This document shows positions 1 to 5,374 of a stretch of 5,374 nucleotides of DNA, one piece after another. Origin of the DNA: an uncultured Rhodopirellula sp. (GTDB lineage Bacteria; Planctomycetota; Planctomycetia; Pirellulales; Pirellulaceae); contig CAJXTM010000344.1 of NCBI GenBank assembly GCA_913061385.1, forward strand, positions 1 through 5,374, read 5' to 3'. The position numbers and the translations under genes are program-made. Below the pieces are notes generated by a model, which did not search any database, had not been told where the DNA came from, and was given only the letters and a program-made list of their open reading frames with translations. How positions within the stretch are numbered: position 1 is the stretch's first letter; each line of letters starts with the position of its first letter.

Positions 1-497
1 GTGATGTGTCCAACGTGAATGTCATCTGCGGGGGCATTATTTCTGCAGGTGATGCTGAGTTGATTCTTGCCCTGTTTGAGCGTTCCGCTCGGGATCAGGA
101 AATCAGTTTGTATCTGATTTTCGTCACGTACTAATTGCCCAAGACGCTTGCTGTTAAGCGTGACCGTCCATGATTCTTTAACATCTGACTGCGTTAGGGT
201 GAGTGTGCTTGGCGTATTGTTGACAACGGACTCGAAGTCAATCTCCAGTTGTTGGGCATCCGCCTGCTCGGGAAATGAAGCCCATTCCTGAGGCTCGGCG
301 TTCCGCAGGTGGAACTGTTTGGGCTCGATCGAGATTGCCAAATGATCTGCAGCCCAAGTCTCTGTGTTCCAGACAAGGATTAACCAAGCGGCAGTGAAGC
401 AGGCTACTGCGAGGCAAGCCGGGGGAAAACACACATGTGTCAGGTGTAAATCGCGAAACACATCTGGCTCGGTTCGGAATGCGTTGAGCTTCTTCAT
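1..497 (-). CDS. Partial secreted or membrane-anchored protein, possibly N-terminus of a CehA/McbA-type metallohydrolase
   Basis: An open frame runs on the minus strand from ATG at 497 to the left edge without a stop (165 codons plus 2 nt), so the 3' end lies outside the window. The protein starts MKKLNAFRTEPD. A hydrophobic stretch at about residues 28-43 (ACLAVACFTAAWLILVW) is followed by a small-residue region (TWAADH, 48-52) that could be a signal-peptidase site; it could equally be a membrane anchor. From about residue 50 the sequence is soluble and looks beta-rich (LEIDFES, STLTLTQSDV, SWTVTLNSKRLG, GTLKQGKNQLSITC, ADDIHVGHI). The order 'LxLxQxDVK..W.V.LN.K.LG.L..DEN....F.IP.GTL..G.N.L' resembles, from memory, the beta-sandwich domain in front of planctomycete CehA/McbA-like metallohydrolases. 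No catalytic part is visible, so the function is tentative. The gene is divergent from the C2-acid cluster and need not belong to it. No strong ribosome binding site precedes the ATG. GTG at residue 22 is an alternative start. Confidence 0.8.
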   Translation of the reverse strand, partial: MKKLNAFRTEPDVFRDLHLTHVCFPPACLAVACFTAAWLILVWNTETWAADHLAISIEPKQFHLRNAEPQEWASFPEQADAQQLEIDFESVVNNTPSTLTLTQSDVKESWTVTLNSKRLGQLVRDENQIQTDFLIPSGTLKQGKNQLSITCRNNAPADDIHVGHI

Positions 498-551
498 ACG
501 CTGTATTCTCGTTTTGGGTGCCGTTAGGTTTACCGTCTCTGCTTCAAAGAT

Positions 552-623
552 TGTAGGCAGGTGGTGATCTGATTCGTAGCGAATGCACTTGTTGCTGCAA
601 TTGGCCTACACGAATCTGATTCG
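552..623. repeat. Cluster of short palindromes and a 10-bp direct repeat (possible operator)
   Basis: Several symmetric elements fall within 72 bp. ATTCG-TAG-CGAAT (572-584) and CGAAT-CTG-ATTCG (611-623) are perfect 5-bp inverted repeats with 3-nt centres and opposite arm order. The 10-mer ATCTGATTCG occurs at 567-576 and again at 614-623, so the two copies start 47 bp apart. TGTAGGC (552-558) is complementary to GCCTACA (604-610) and brackets the first palindrome. The first palindrome covers the place where a -35 box for the minus-strand gene would lie, given TACAAT at 555-550. Binding by a dimeric regulator is an inference; no regulator gene is in the window. Confidence 0.35.
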
Positions 624-768
624 GAAGTCCGTTCCAATGAGAGGGATGGTTTCATGATGGTCGTGTCGTGCGGGTGATTGAAGCTTTTGACGGCAAAAAA
701 AACGATTTCACCGCATTTTGTTGCTGGGAACCCCGCAGATAGATACCAGCGCGAATCCTGACACCATA

Positions 769-844
769 AACTCTTTGTCTGTTGGCAGGATCATTTGAGC
801 AGTTTGTTGTTTTACGTTTATTGCTTCACAACGGGTAAAGAGTT
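769..844 (+). promoter_or_regulatory. Ribosome binding site of the dehydrogenase within a long-range inverted repeat
   Basis: AAAGAG at 837-842 lies 7 nt before ATG 850 and is the best Shine-Dalgarno match for that start. The 8-mer AAAGAGTT (837-844) is the exact reverse complement of AACTCTTT (769-776), 60 nt upstream in the leader. If both are in the transcript, they could pair and cover the ribosome binding site. The arms are short and the loop is long, so this may be chance. Confidence 0.3.
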
Positions 845-849
845 CTTAC

Positions 850-1830
850 ATGTCTGATAAACCCAGGATTTTCTTGACGCGTGAGTTGCCTCCTAAAACG
901 ATGGAATTGCTGCAGGATCAATCGGTGTTGACGATGAATCATGAGGATCGTTACCTCACGAAGCAAGAAATCATGAACGGTATACAGGGAGTAGACGGTC
1001 TGTTGTGTCTGTTGACAGACGTGATTGACGATGAAATTCTCGCCGCCAATCCGGCGTTGAAAGTGGTGGCTAATTTTGCGGTTGGATTCAATAATGTCGA
1101 CGTCGATGCAGCGACAGCACGGAAAATTCCGGTGACCAATACACCCGGGGTTTTGACGGAGACGACAGCCGATATGGCTTTTGCTCTGCTGTTGGACGTC
1201 GCACGAAGAGTATCTGAGGGTGACCGTTTTGTTCGTGCTAAGGCGTGGCATGGTTGGGGCCCACTGCAGTTTCTTGGTGCAGATGTCAGTCACTCGACGC
1301 TGGGATTGATTGGCTTGGGGCGAATCGGTATGTCGATGGTGCCGCGAGCGCGAGGGTTCAGTATGAACGTGCTGTATTGGAATCGGACCCGCTTGGCACC
1401 CAGCGAGGAGGCTTCGCTTCAGGTGACCTACTGTGAACTGGATGAGTTGTTGCAGCAATCTGATTTTGTATCGCTGCATGTAGCTCAGAATGATGAAACG
1501 CGATATCTGCTAGGGAAGCGTGAATTTTCATTGATGAAACCCGAAGCTCTTTTGGTGAACACAGCGAGAGGGCCCATTGTCGATGAGAAGGCGTTGGTTT
1601 CGGCGCTGCAGTCAGGCCAAATTGCAGGTGCTGGGTTGGATGTGTACGAACGCGAACCGTTGTTGGAGTCTGAGTTGTACGAAATGGACAATGTCGTCGT
1701 CGCTCCACATCTTGGAAGTGGTACGATTGGCACCCGGACAAAGATGGGGAATATGGCGGCTGAAAATTGCCTTGCTGCCTGTCGTGGACAACTGCCACCG
1801 AATTTAGTGAATCCGCAGATTTATGATTGA
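850..1830 (+). CDS. D-2-hydroxyacid dehydrogenase, glyoxylate/hydroxypyruvate reductase type
   Basis: This cytosolic enzyme of 326 residues is full length for the family. It would reduce hydroxypyruvate to D-glycerate and/or glyoxylate to glycolate with NAD(P)H. The N-terminal substrate domain holds [14 protein letters not shown] (75-88) and the family block [18 protein letters not shown] (103-120). WHGW (133-136) matches the WxxW of GRHPR/GyaR enzymes, which lies near the substrate. The Rossmann fingerprint GLGRIG is at 155-160. Catalytic residues expected for the family are present: Arg240 in [11 protein letters not shown], Glu269 in GLDVYEREP and His287 in APHLGSGT. The second Rossmann strand ends YWNRTR (176-181), with Asn-Arg where NAD-specific members have Asp, which favours NADPH. 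The usual GSAT after the histidine is GSGT here. The start at ATG 850 is supported by AAAGAG 7 nt upstream. It is the first gene of the plus-strand cluster and its end overlaps the permease by 8 nt, so the two are probably co-transcribed. Family is certain; glyoxylate versus hydroxypyruvate is inferred from the aminotransferase nearby. Confidence 0.95.
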   Translation: MSDKPRIFLTRELPPKTMELLQDQSVLTMNHEDRYLTKQEIMNGIQGVDGLLCLLTDVIDDEILAANPALKVVANFAVGFNNVDVDAATARKIPVTNTPGVLTETTADMAFALLLDVARRVSEGDRFVRAKAWHGWGPLQFLGADVSHSTLGLIGLGRIGMSMVPRARGFSMNVLYWNRTRLAPSEEASLQVTYCELDELLQQSDFVSLHVAQNDETRYLLGKREFSLMKPEALLVNTARGPIVDEKALVSALQSGQIAGAGLDVYEREPLLESELYEMDNVVVAPHLGSGTIGTRTKMGNMAAENCLAACRGQLPPNLVNPQIYD

Positions 1831-3511
1831 GACATTTGCTCCCCTGCTGTCACTTGCTCCTATCATCGTAGTCGCGATTTTTCTTGTCGCGTTGCGTTGG
1901 CCTGCAGCCAAGGCGATGCCATTGGCCTATCTGACTGCCGTCGTGGTTGCTCTGTTTTTCTGGAAGTTGAGTGCGATGCAGGTGTTTGCTGCTTCTCTCA
2001 ACGGGTTAGTGATCACCTGTACGTTGCTGTACATCATTTTTGGTGCGATCTTGCTGCTGAATATGTTGACCGAGAGCGGGGGGCTTACCGTGATTCGGCA
2101 GGGCTTTACTAATATCACGCCCGATCGGCGTGTTCAGGTGATCATCGTTGCGTGGTTGTTTGGGTCATTCATCGAAGGCTCTGCTGGCTTCGGGACTCCT
2201 GCTGCTGTTTGTGTTCCGTTGTTGGTTGCGCTGGGATTCCCTGCCAAATCAGCCGTCATTTCAGGAATGCTGATTCAGTGCACGCCGGTTTCCTTTGGGG
2301 CTGTTGGAACACCAATCCTGGTGGGAGTAGGCACAGGACTGAGCGATCAGCAGGAAGTGGTGCAGTACGCATCGCAGCTTGGTCTGGAAAAGTGGGAGCA
2401 ACTGCTGCCGATGATTGGACTCAGGGTGGCAGCCTTGCACGCTGTCGCTGGTACGATGATTCCACTCATGGTGGTGGCAATCATGACCCGCTTTTTTGGC
2501 AAAGAACGCAGCTTTTCACAAGGATTGCAAATTTGGAAATTTGCGATCTTTGCGTCCTTGTCGATGACCATTCCGTATGTCGTCATCGCAGCAACCCTGG
2601 GGCCGGAGTTTCCGTCGCTGCTGGGATCGTTGGTCGGATTGGCGATTGTTGTTCCCGCTGCAGACAAAGGATTCTTGTTGCCCGAGGGCGAACCATGGGA
2701 TTTTGAGGCAAAGAGTAACTGGGAAGAATCGTGGAATGGAACGATTAGCTGCGAACTTCGGGAGGCACCGCCCAATCTTTCTTTGTGGAAGGCATGGTTC
2801 CCCTATCTCGTGATCGCTTTGCTGCTCGTGGCTACCCGGTTGCCTGCCTTGCAAGTAGGGCCACTGATCAAGTCGGTTACGCTGCCTTGGGATAGTTCAC
2901 TGACACAGAATCTGTTTGGAACTCCTGTCACCATCAAGCCTGTCCAGCCTCTGTATCTGCCCGGCAGTGTCTTTTTAATTGCCTGTCTTGTGACCGTTGT
3001 TTTGCACCGCATGAGCAAGGCCGCTGTGGGGCGAGCGGTGAAGCGGTCTGCTCGGATGCTGGTATCTGCATCGGTTGCCCTGTTGTTTGCGGTACCGATG
3101 GTGCAGGTTTTTTTGAATAGCGAACAGGGCGCAGCTGGCTTAGACAAAATGCCAACCGTGCTCGCAGAGGGCGTGGCCTCGCTTGCGGGACAGGCGTGGC
3201 CAGCCTTTTCTGCGATGATCGGGGGTTTGGGAGCGTTTGTGGCTGGCAGTAACACAATCAGCAATATGACATTTGCGTTTTTTCAGTTCGGAGTGGCTGA
3301 GCGAATCGGTGCCAATCCAATCTGGGTGGTTGCCCTGCAGGCAGTAGGGGGAGCAGCCGGAAACGTGATTTGCGTTCACAATGTCGTCTCAGCTTGCGCT
3401 GTGGTGGGATTGGTTGGGCGAGAAGGTGATGTGATACGGATAACAGGCTTCGTCTTTCTGTATTACATTCTTGTGACTGGAGTATTAGGCATGTGCCTGG
3501 CTTGGACCTGA
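1823..3511 (+). CDS. lctP: LctP-family permease for lactate and/or glycolate
   Basis: This inner-membrane carrier of 562 residues is full length; E. coli LldP and GlcA, the family's known proton-linked lactate/glycolate importers, are about 550-560 residues. Long hydrophobic segments occur throughout (for example about 7-24, 34-48, 62-80, 104-114, 241-257, 266-280, 324-337, 380-394, 412-430, 456-474, 543-560), consistent with 12 or more helices. The highly conserved LctP block [18 protein letters not shown] is at 111-128. Further family blocks are [15 protein letters not shown] (156-170), [16 protein letters not shown] (475-490) and [18 protein letters not shown] (513-530). A hydrophilic loop at about 281-322 with PWDF (291-294) is also usual for the family. 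The ATG lies inside the last codons of the dehydrogenase (shared ATGATTGA, 8-nt overlap), which suggests translational coupling; no clear separate ribosome binding site is seen. The family transports L-lactate, D-lactate and glycolate. The glyoxylate genes on both sides make glycolate the most likely substrate here, but sequence alone does not decide this. Confidence 0.95.
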   Translation: MIETFAPLLSLAPIIVVAIFLVALRWPAAKAMPLAYLTAVVVALFFWKLSAMQVFAASLNGLVITCTLLYIIFGAILLLNMLTESGGLTVIRQGFTNITPDRRVQVIIVAWLFGSFIEGSAGFGTPAAVCVPLLVALGFPAKSAVISGMLIQCTPVSFGAVGTPILVGVGTGLSDQQEVVQYASQLGLEKWEQLLPMIGLRVAALHAVAGTMIPLMVVAIMTRFFGKERSFSQGLQIWKFAIFASLSMTIPYVVIAATLGPEFPSLLGSLVGLAIVVPAADKGFLLPEGEPWDFEAKSNWEESWNGTISCELREAPPNLSLWKAWFPYLVIALLLVATRLPALQVGPLIKSVTLPWDSSLTQNLFGTPVTIKPVQPLYLPGSVFLIACLVTVVLHRMSKAAVGRAVKRSARMLVSASVALLFAVPMVQVFLNSEQGAAGLDKMPTVLAEGVASLAGQAWPAFSAMIGGLGAFVAGSNTISNMTFAFFQFGVAERIGANPIWVVALQAVGGAAGNVICVHNVVSACAVVGLVGREGDVIRITGFVFLYYILVTGVLGMCLAWT

Positions 3512-3520
3512 CCGGTCGGC

Positions 3521-3596
3521 CCCTGTTCTGCTTTTTGTGACCCTGTTTTGCTTTTTGTGACCCTGTTCTGCTTTTTGTGGCCCTGTTTTGCTTGTG
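3521..3596. repeat. 20-bp tandem repeat, about 3.8 units, between permease and aminotransferase
   Basis: Starting 9 nt after the permease stop, the unit CCCTGTTCTGCTTTTTGTGA repeats head to tail with an exact 20-bp period: 3521-3540, 3541-3560, 3561-3580, and a degraded copy from 3581 that has lost about three T and ends near 3596. Unit position 8 alternates C, T, C, T, so there is also a 40-bp higher-order period. This implies that a two-unit block was duplicated. Unit 3 ends in G instead of A. The strand bias is strong (plus strand rich in T, few A) and the unit is not self-complementary, so it does not form a classical terminator hairpin. It fills most of the 118-nt gap before the next gene. 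Its function is unknown. Confidence 0.9.
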
Positions 3597-3629
3597 CGAA
3601 ACGATTACGACAATCGAGATACCGAATTC

Positions 3630-4745
3630 ATGACCATTGTTGAACCGCTGAATCCCCGTGAACGTTTGCTGATGGGACCCGGGCCGAGCACCGTGCCTCA
3701 ACGAATTCTTCGTGCCATGGGTGCATCGACGCTCGGGCACCTTGATCCGCAATACATCGGATACATGGATGAGACATGTCAGATGCTGCGAGATGTGTTT
3801 CAAACCGAAAATGCATTGACCTTTCCTGTCTCAGGGACTGGGATGGCTGGGATGGAAACCATCATCGTCAATTTGGTTGAGCCTGGCGACGAAGTGATCG
3901 TTTGCATCAATGGTGTATTCGGCGGGCGAATGAAAGACAACATGGAGCGTGCGGGTGCAACGGTCCATACTTTGGAAGTGCCCTGGGGTGAGACATTCAG
4001 CCAGCAGGCCATCGCAGACGTGGTGGCCAAACATCCCGCCGCCAAGCTGCTTGGAATTGTTCATGCAGAAACATCCACGGGAGCGTTGCAGGACCTCACT
4101 GGTATCGCACCCGTCGTCCATGCTGCTGGAATGCTGCTGGCTGTCGATACGGTGACTTCCCTTGGAGGACACGATGTCAAAGTCGATGAATGGGGAATTG
4201 ATGCCATTTACTCTGGAACTCAAAAGTGTTTGTCGTGCCCGCCAGGTCTGTCACCCGTTTCCTTTTCGCCACGCGCGATTGAGAAGATGGATGGGCGAAA
4301 GACGAAGGTTCAAAGCTGGTATCTCGATGTTTCAATGCTGAAAAATTATTACACCGGTGGCGGTGGGCGTGCTTACCACCACACGGCGCCTATTAATATG
4401 GTGTACGCGTTACGCGAAGCGCTGGCGATCGTGCTCGAGGAAGGATTGGAGTCCCGAATTGCACGACATCGCGAAATGCATCTGTTGTTACGTGAAGGGC
4501 TAGAGAATCTGGGTTTGACGTACATTCCCAGTGAGTCACTCTGCACTCTCAATTGCGTGTCAGTGCCGGAGGGCATTGATGAGGCTGCAATTCGCAGTCG
4601 CTTGTTGAACGAGTACGATATCGAAATTGGTGGCGGACTCGGTGTCTTTGCCGGTAAGGCTTGGCGAATTGGTTTGATGGGGCACAGTGCAAATCGACGG
4701 AATGTGGGTACACTGCTGGCCGCGTTGAAAGATTGCTTGGGCTAG
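3630..4745 (+). CDS. Serine/alanine-glyoxylate aminotransferase (class V, PLP-dependent)
   Basis: This cytosolic PLP enzyme would transfer an amino group from serine or alanine to glyoxylate, giving glycine plus hydroxypyruvate or pyruvate. From ATG 3630 it has 371 residues, near full family length (about 380-400). The family opening [20 protein letters not shown] is at 8-27, followed by [14 protein letters not shown] (35-48). [13 protein letters not shown] (65-77) is the phosphate-binding turn. Asp173 in [10 protein letters not shown] should contact the PLP pyridine nitrogen. Lys199 in [17 protein letters not shown] is the Schiff-base lysine. YHHTAP is at 249-254, and Arg346 in WRIGLMGH is the expected substrate-carboxylate arginine. 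The frame is open upstream to TTG 3588, but that start and GTG 3594 lie inside or next to the tandem repeat and would add an unconserved tail, so ATG 3630 is preferred; its ribosome binding site is weak (GAG at 3616-3618). The enzyme fits with the upstream reductase, which can take the hydroxypyruvate. Serine versus alanine as donor cannot be settled from sequence. Confidence 0.93.
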   Translation: MTIVEPLNPRERLLMGPGPSTVPQRILRAMGASTLGHLDPQYIGYMDETCQMLRDVFQTENALTFPVSGTGMAGMETIIVNLVEPGDEVIVCINGVFGGRMKDNMERAGATVHTLEVPWGETFSQQAIADVVAKHPAAKLLGIVHAETSTGALQDLTGIAPVVHAAGMLLAVDTVTSLGGHDVKVDEWGIDAIYSGTQKCLSCPPGLSPVSFSPRAIEKMDGRKTKVQSWYLDVSMLKNYYTGGGGRAYHHTAPINMVYALREALAIVLEEGLESRIARHREMHLLLREGLENLGLTYIPSESLCTLNCVSVPEGIDEAAIRSRLLNEYDIEIGGGLGVFAGKAWRIGLMGHSANRRNVGTLLAALKDCLG

Positions 4746-4800
4746 AATCTGCAACAAGCCAATGAGGCCCGCTGCTGTTATGTGAATGTTGCTGCGTGGA

Positions 4801-4839
4801 TGCTCTCTGCGTGTGTCACCAGCTTTCAAGCAGAGAGCA
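4801..4839 (+). terminator. Strong hairpin between aminotransferase and glcD (terminator-like or processing signal)
   Basis: TGCTCTCTGC (4801-4810) and GCAGAGAGCA (4830-4839) form a perfect 10-bp stem around a 19-nt loop, 55 nt after the aminotransferase stop. No T-run follows (the next bases are GGTCAGGCAG), so it is not a standard intrinsic terminator. It may reduce read-through, stabilise the upstream mRNA, or be the target of a protein. The rest of the 200-nt gap (4746-4945) shows no gene. Confidence 0.4.
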
Positions 4840-4945
4840 GGTCAGGCAGCGGACGAGAAGTATTTGTGATCAGATCCTACGGCTGAAAAGTGGCCTGAGT
4901 CGTACTGTGTCGTTGAAACATTGAATTGAACTTTAATCAGGATTG

Positions 4946-5328
4946 ATGGTGACTTCACTCGACGGACTGGCGTCAATATTCCCGCAATCACGATTTGTTC
5001 GCGATGCGGCGAATCAGGCGGCTTTTGAATCAGATGGGTTGACCGCGTTTAGGGCGAAGCCGCGCGCTATTGTGATTCCAGAGACCGCTGAGGAAGTGAT
5101 TGCTGCGGTCCGCTGGTGTCATGAGAATTCGGTCCCATTCGTTGCCCGGGGTAGCGGCACCAGTCTGTCTGGTGGGTCGTTGCCGGTTGCTGATGGGATC
5201 GTGATCGCACTGAATCGTATGAATCGAATCCTTGAGATTGACCCAGACGAACGCATTGCCGTGGTAGAGCCCGGCGTGGTCAATCAACATGTTTCTGATG
5301 CGTCCGCAAAATATGGCCTGTATTATGC
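4946..5328 (+). CDS. glcD: GlcD-type FAD-dependent glycolate/D-lactate oxidase subunit, N-terminal fragment cut by contig end
   Basis: Only about 128 native residues are present; GlcD proteins are usually about 480-500. They form the first half of a PCMH-type FAD-binding domain: [20 protein letters not shown] (39-58) is the typical opening, [14 protein letters not shown] (67-80) is the FAD pyrophosphate-binding loop, and [22 protein letters not shown] (90-111) is the next conserved strand pair. GLYYA (124-128) is where the family normally continues with PDPSS. Instead the sequence switches to adapter at 5329, and the stop at 5372-5374 is not native. The enzyme would oxidise glycolate to glyoxylate (or D-lactate to pyruvate) at the membrane and pass electrons to the respiratory chain, usually with GlcE and GlcF or a fused iron-sulfur domain, which would lie beyond the edge. 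AGGA (4939-4942) precedes ATG 4946 by only 3 nt; GTG 4949 has the better spacing and is an alternative start. TTG 4943 is less likely. Confidence 0.9.
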
Positions 5329-5374
5329 CTGTCTCTTATACACATCTGAGCTGCCGACGACTCCTTACGTGTAG
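5329..5374. other. Illumina Nextera adapter sequence (non-genomic contamination at contig end)
   Basis: CTGTCTCTTATACACATCT (5329-5347) is exactly the 19-bp Tn5 mosaic end as found in Nextera read-through. GAGCTGCCGACGA (5348-5360) is the rest of the read-1 side adapter with one base missing (the expected form is GACGCTGCCGACGA). CTCCTTAC (5361-5368) is the reverse complement of the i5 index GTAAGGAG (S505/N505). GTGTAG (5369-5374) begins the P5 reverse complement. All four parts occur in the right order with the right lengths apart from the one deletion, so chance or a natural transposon end can be excluded. Translated in the GlcD frame it gives the known artefact string CLLYTS. The first C may be shared with the genome. 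Confidence 0.98.

Larger units (their letters stand above)
498..849. promoter_or_regulatory. Divergent intergenic region with candidate promoters and operator-like repeats
   Basis: These 352 bases separate the minus-strand secreted protein from the plus-strand dehydrogenase and hold no convincing gene. They should contain the promoters for both directions. On the minus strand, TACAAT (complement of 550-555) matches a sigma-70 -10 box at 5 of 6 positions and lies about 50 nt from the ATG, but no good -35 box is seen 17 nt upstream. On the plus strand, TTGAGC (795-800) followed after 18 nt by TATTGC (819-824) is a weak candidate. Short symmetric elements are listed separately. A run of eight A at 695-702 has no hairpin next to it. 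Confidence 0.4.

Noticed and set aside
364..567. A 67-codon plus-strand open frame near the left side
   Set aside because: It overlaps the better supported minus-strand secreted protein and shows no conserved pattern.
695..702. A run of eight A as the T-tract of a minus-strand terminator
   Set aside because: No hairpin lies beside it, and it sits upstream of both divergent genes, where a terminator is not expected.
826..1479. A 217-codon open frame antisense to the reductase
   Set aside because: It lies opposite a clearly conserved gene, its translation is rich in Gln, Arg and His with no recognisable motif, and it looks like a shadow of the coding frame.
3521..3596. CRISPR array
   Set aside because: The 20-bp units abut with no unique spacers between them.
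3588..3629. N-terminal extension of the aminotransferase from TTG 3588
   Set aside because: The start codon lies in the last tandem repeat unit and the added residues do not fit the family, which begins close to ATG 3630.
3258..3803. A 181-codon minus-strand open frame across the tandem repeat
   Set aside because: Its middle is only the translated 20-bp repeat (a Lys/Gln/Gly-rich string), and both ends lie antisense to conserved genes.
4913..4937. Sigma-70 promoter for glcD from TTGAAA (4913-4918) and TTTAAT (4932-4937)
   Set aside because: The spacer is only 13 nt, too short for a normal promoter.
5329..5374. A novel C-terminal tail or a natural Tn5-like transposon end in glcD
   Set aside because: The mosaic end is followed by adapter, a known i5 index and P5 sequence in the correct order, which no natural transposon would give.

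Overview
The window looks like the end of a draft-assembly contig from a bacterium of moderate GC content. A planctomycete (Pirellula/Rhodopirellula-like, aquatic) is my best guess. It rests on the style of the proteins and on the secreted protein at the left edge, not on a marker gene, so treat it as an inference.

Layout: (1) At 1-497, on the minus strand, is the 5' part of a gene for a secreted or membrane-anchored protein that runs off the left edge. (2) A divergent intergenic region (498-849) carries short palindromes and a direct repeat. (3) Four plus-strand genes follow: a D-2-hydroxyacid dehydrogenase of the glyoxylate/hydroxypyruvate reductase type (850-1830); an LctP-family lactate/glycolate permease (1823-3511) that overlaps it by 8 nt; a 20-bp tandem repeat in the gap (3521-3596); a serine/alanine-glyoxylate aminotransferase of the class V fold (3630-4745); a 200-nt gap with a strong hairpin; and the N-terminal quarter of a GlcD-type FAD-dependent glycolate (or D-lactate) oxidase (from 4946).

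The last 46 bases (5329-5374) are not genomic. They read as the Nextera (Tn5) mosaic end, the rest of the read-1 adapter with one base missing, an 8-nt i5 index and the start of the P5 sequence. The apparent stop codon of the last gene lies in this adapter, so the short GlcD protein is an artefact of a contig end.

Together the genes form a C2-acid (glycolate/glyoxylate) use cluster. The permease would import glycolate or lactate. The GlcD-type enzyme would oxidise glycolate to glyoxylate. The aminotransferase would turn glyoxylate into glycine, making hydroxypyruvate if serine is the donor. The reductase would reduce hydroxypyruvate to D-glycerate. This resembles the bacterial plant-like photorespiratory salvage route. 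The family assignments are strong; the exact substrates are inferred.
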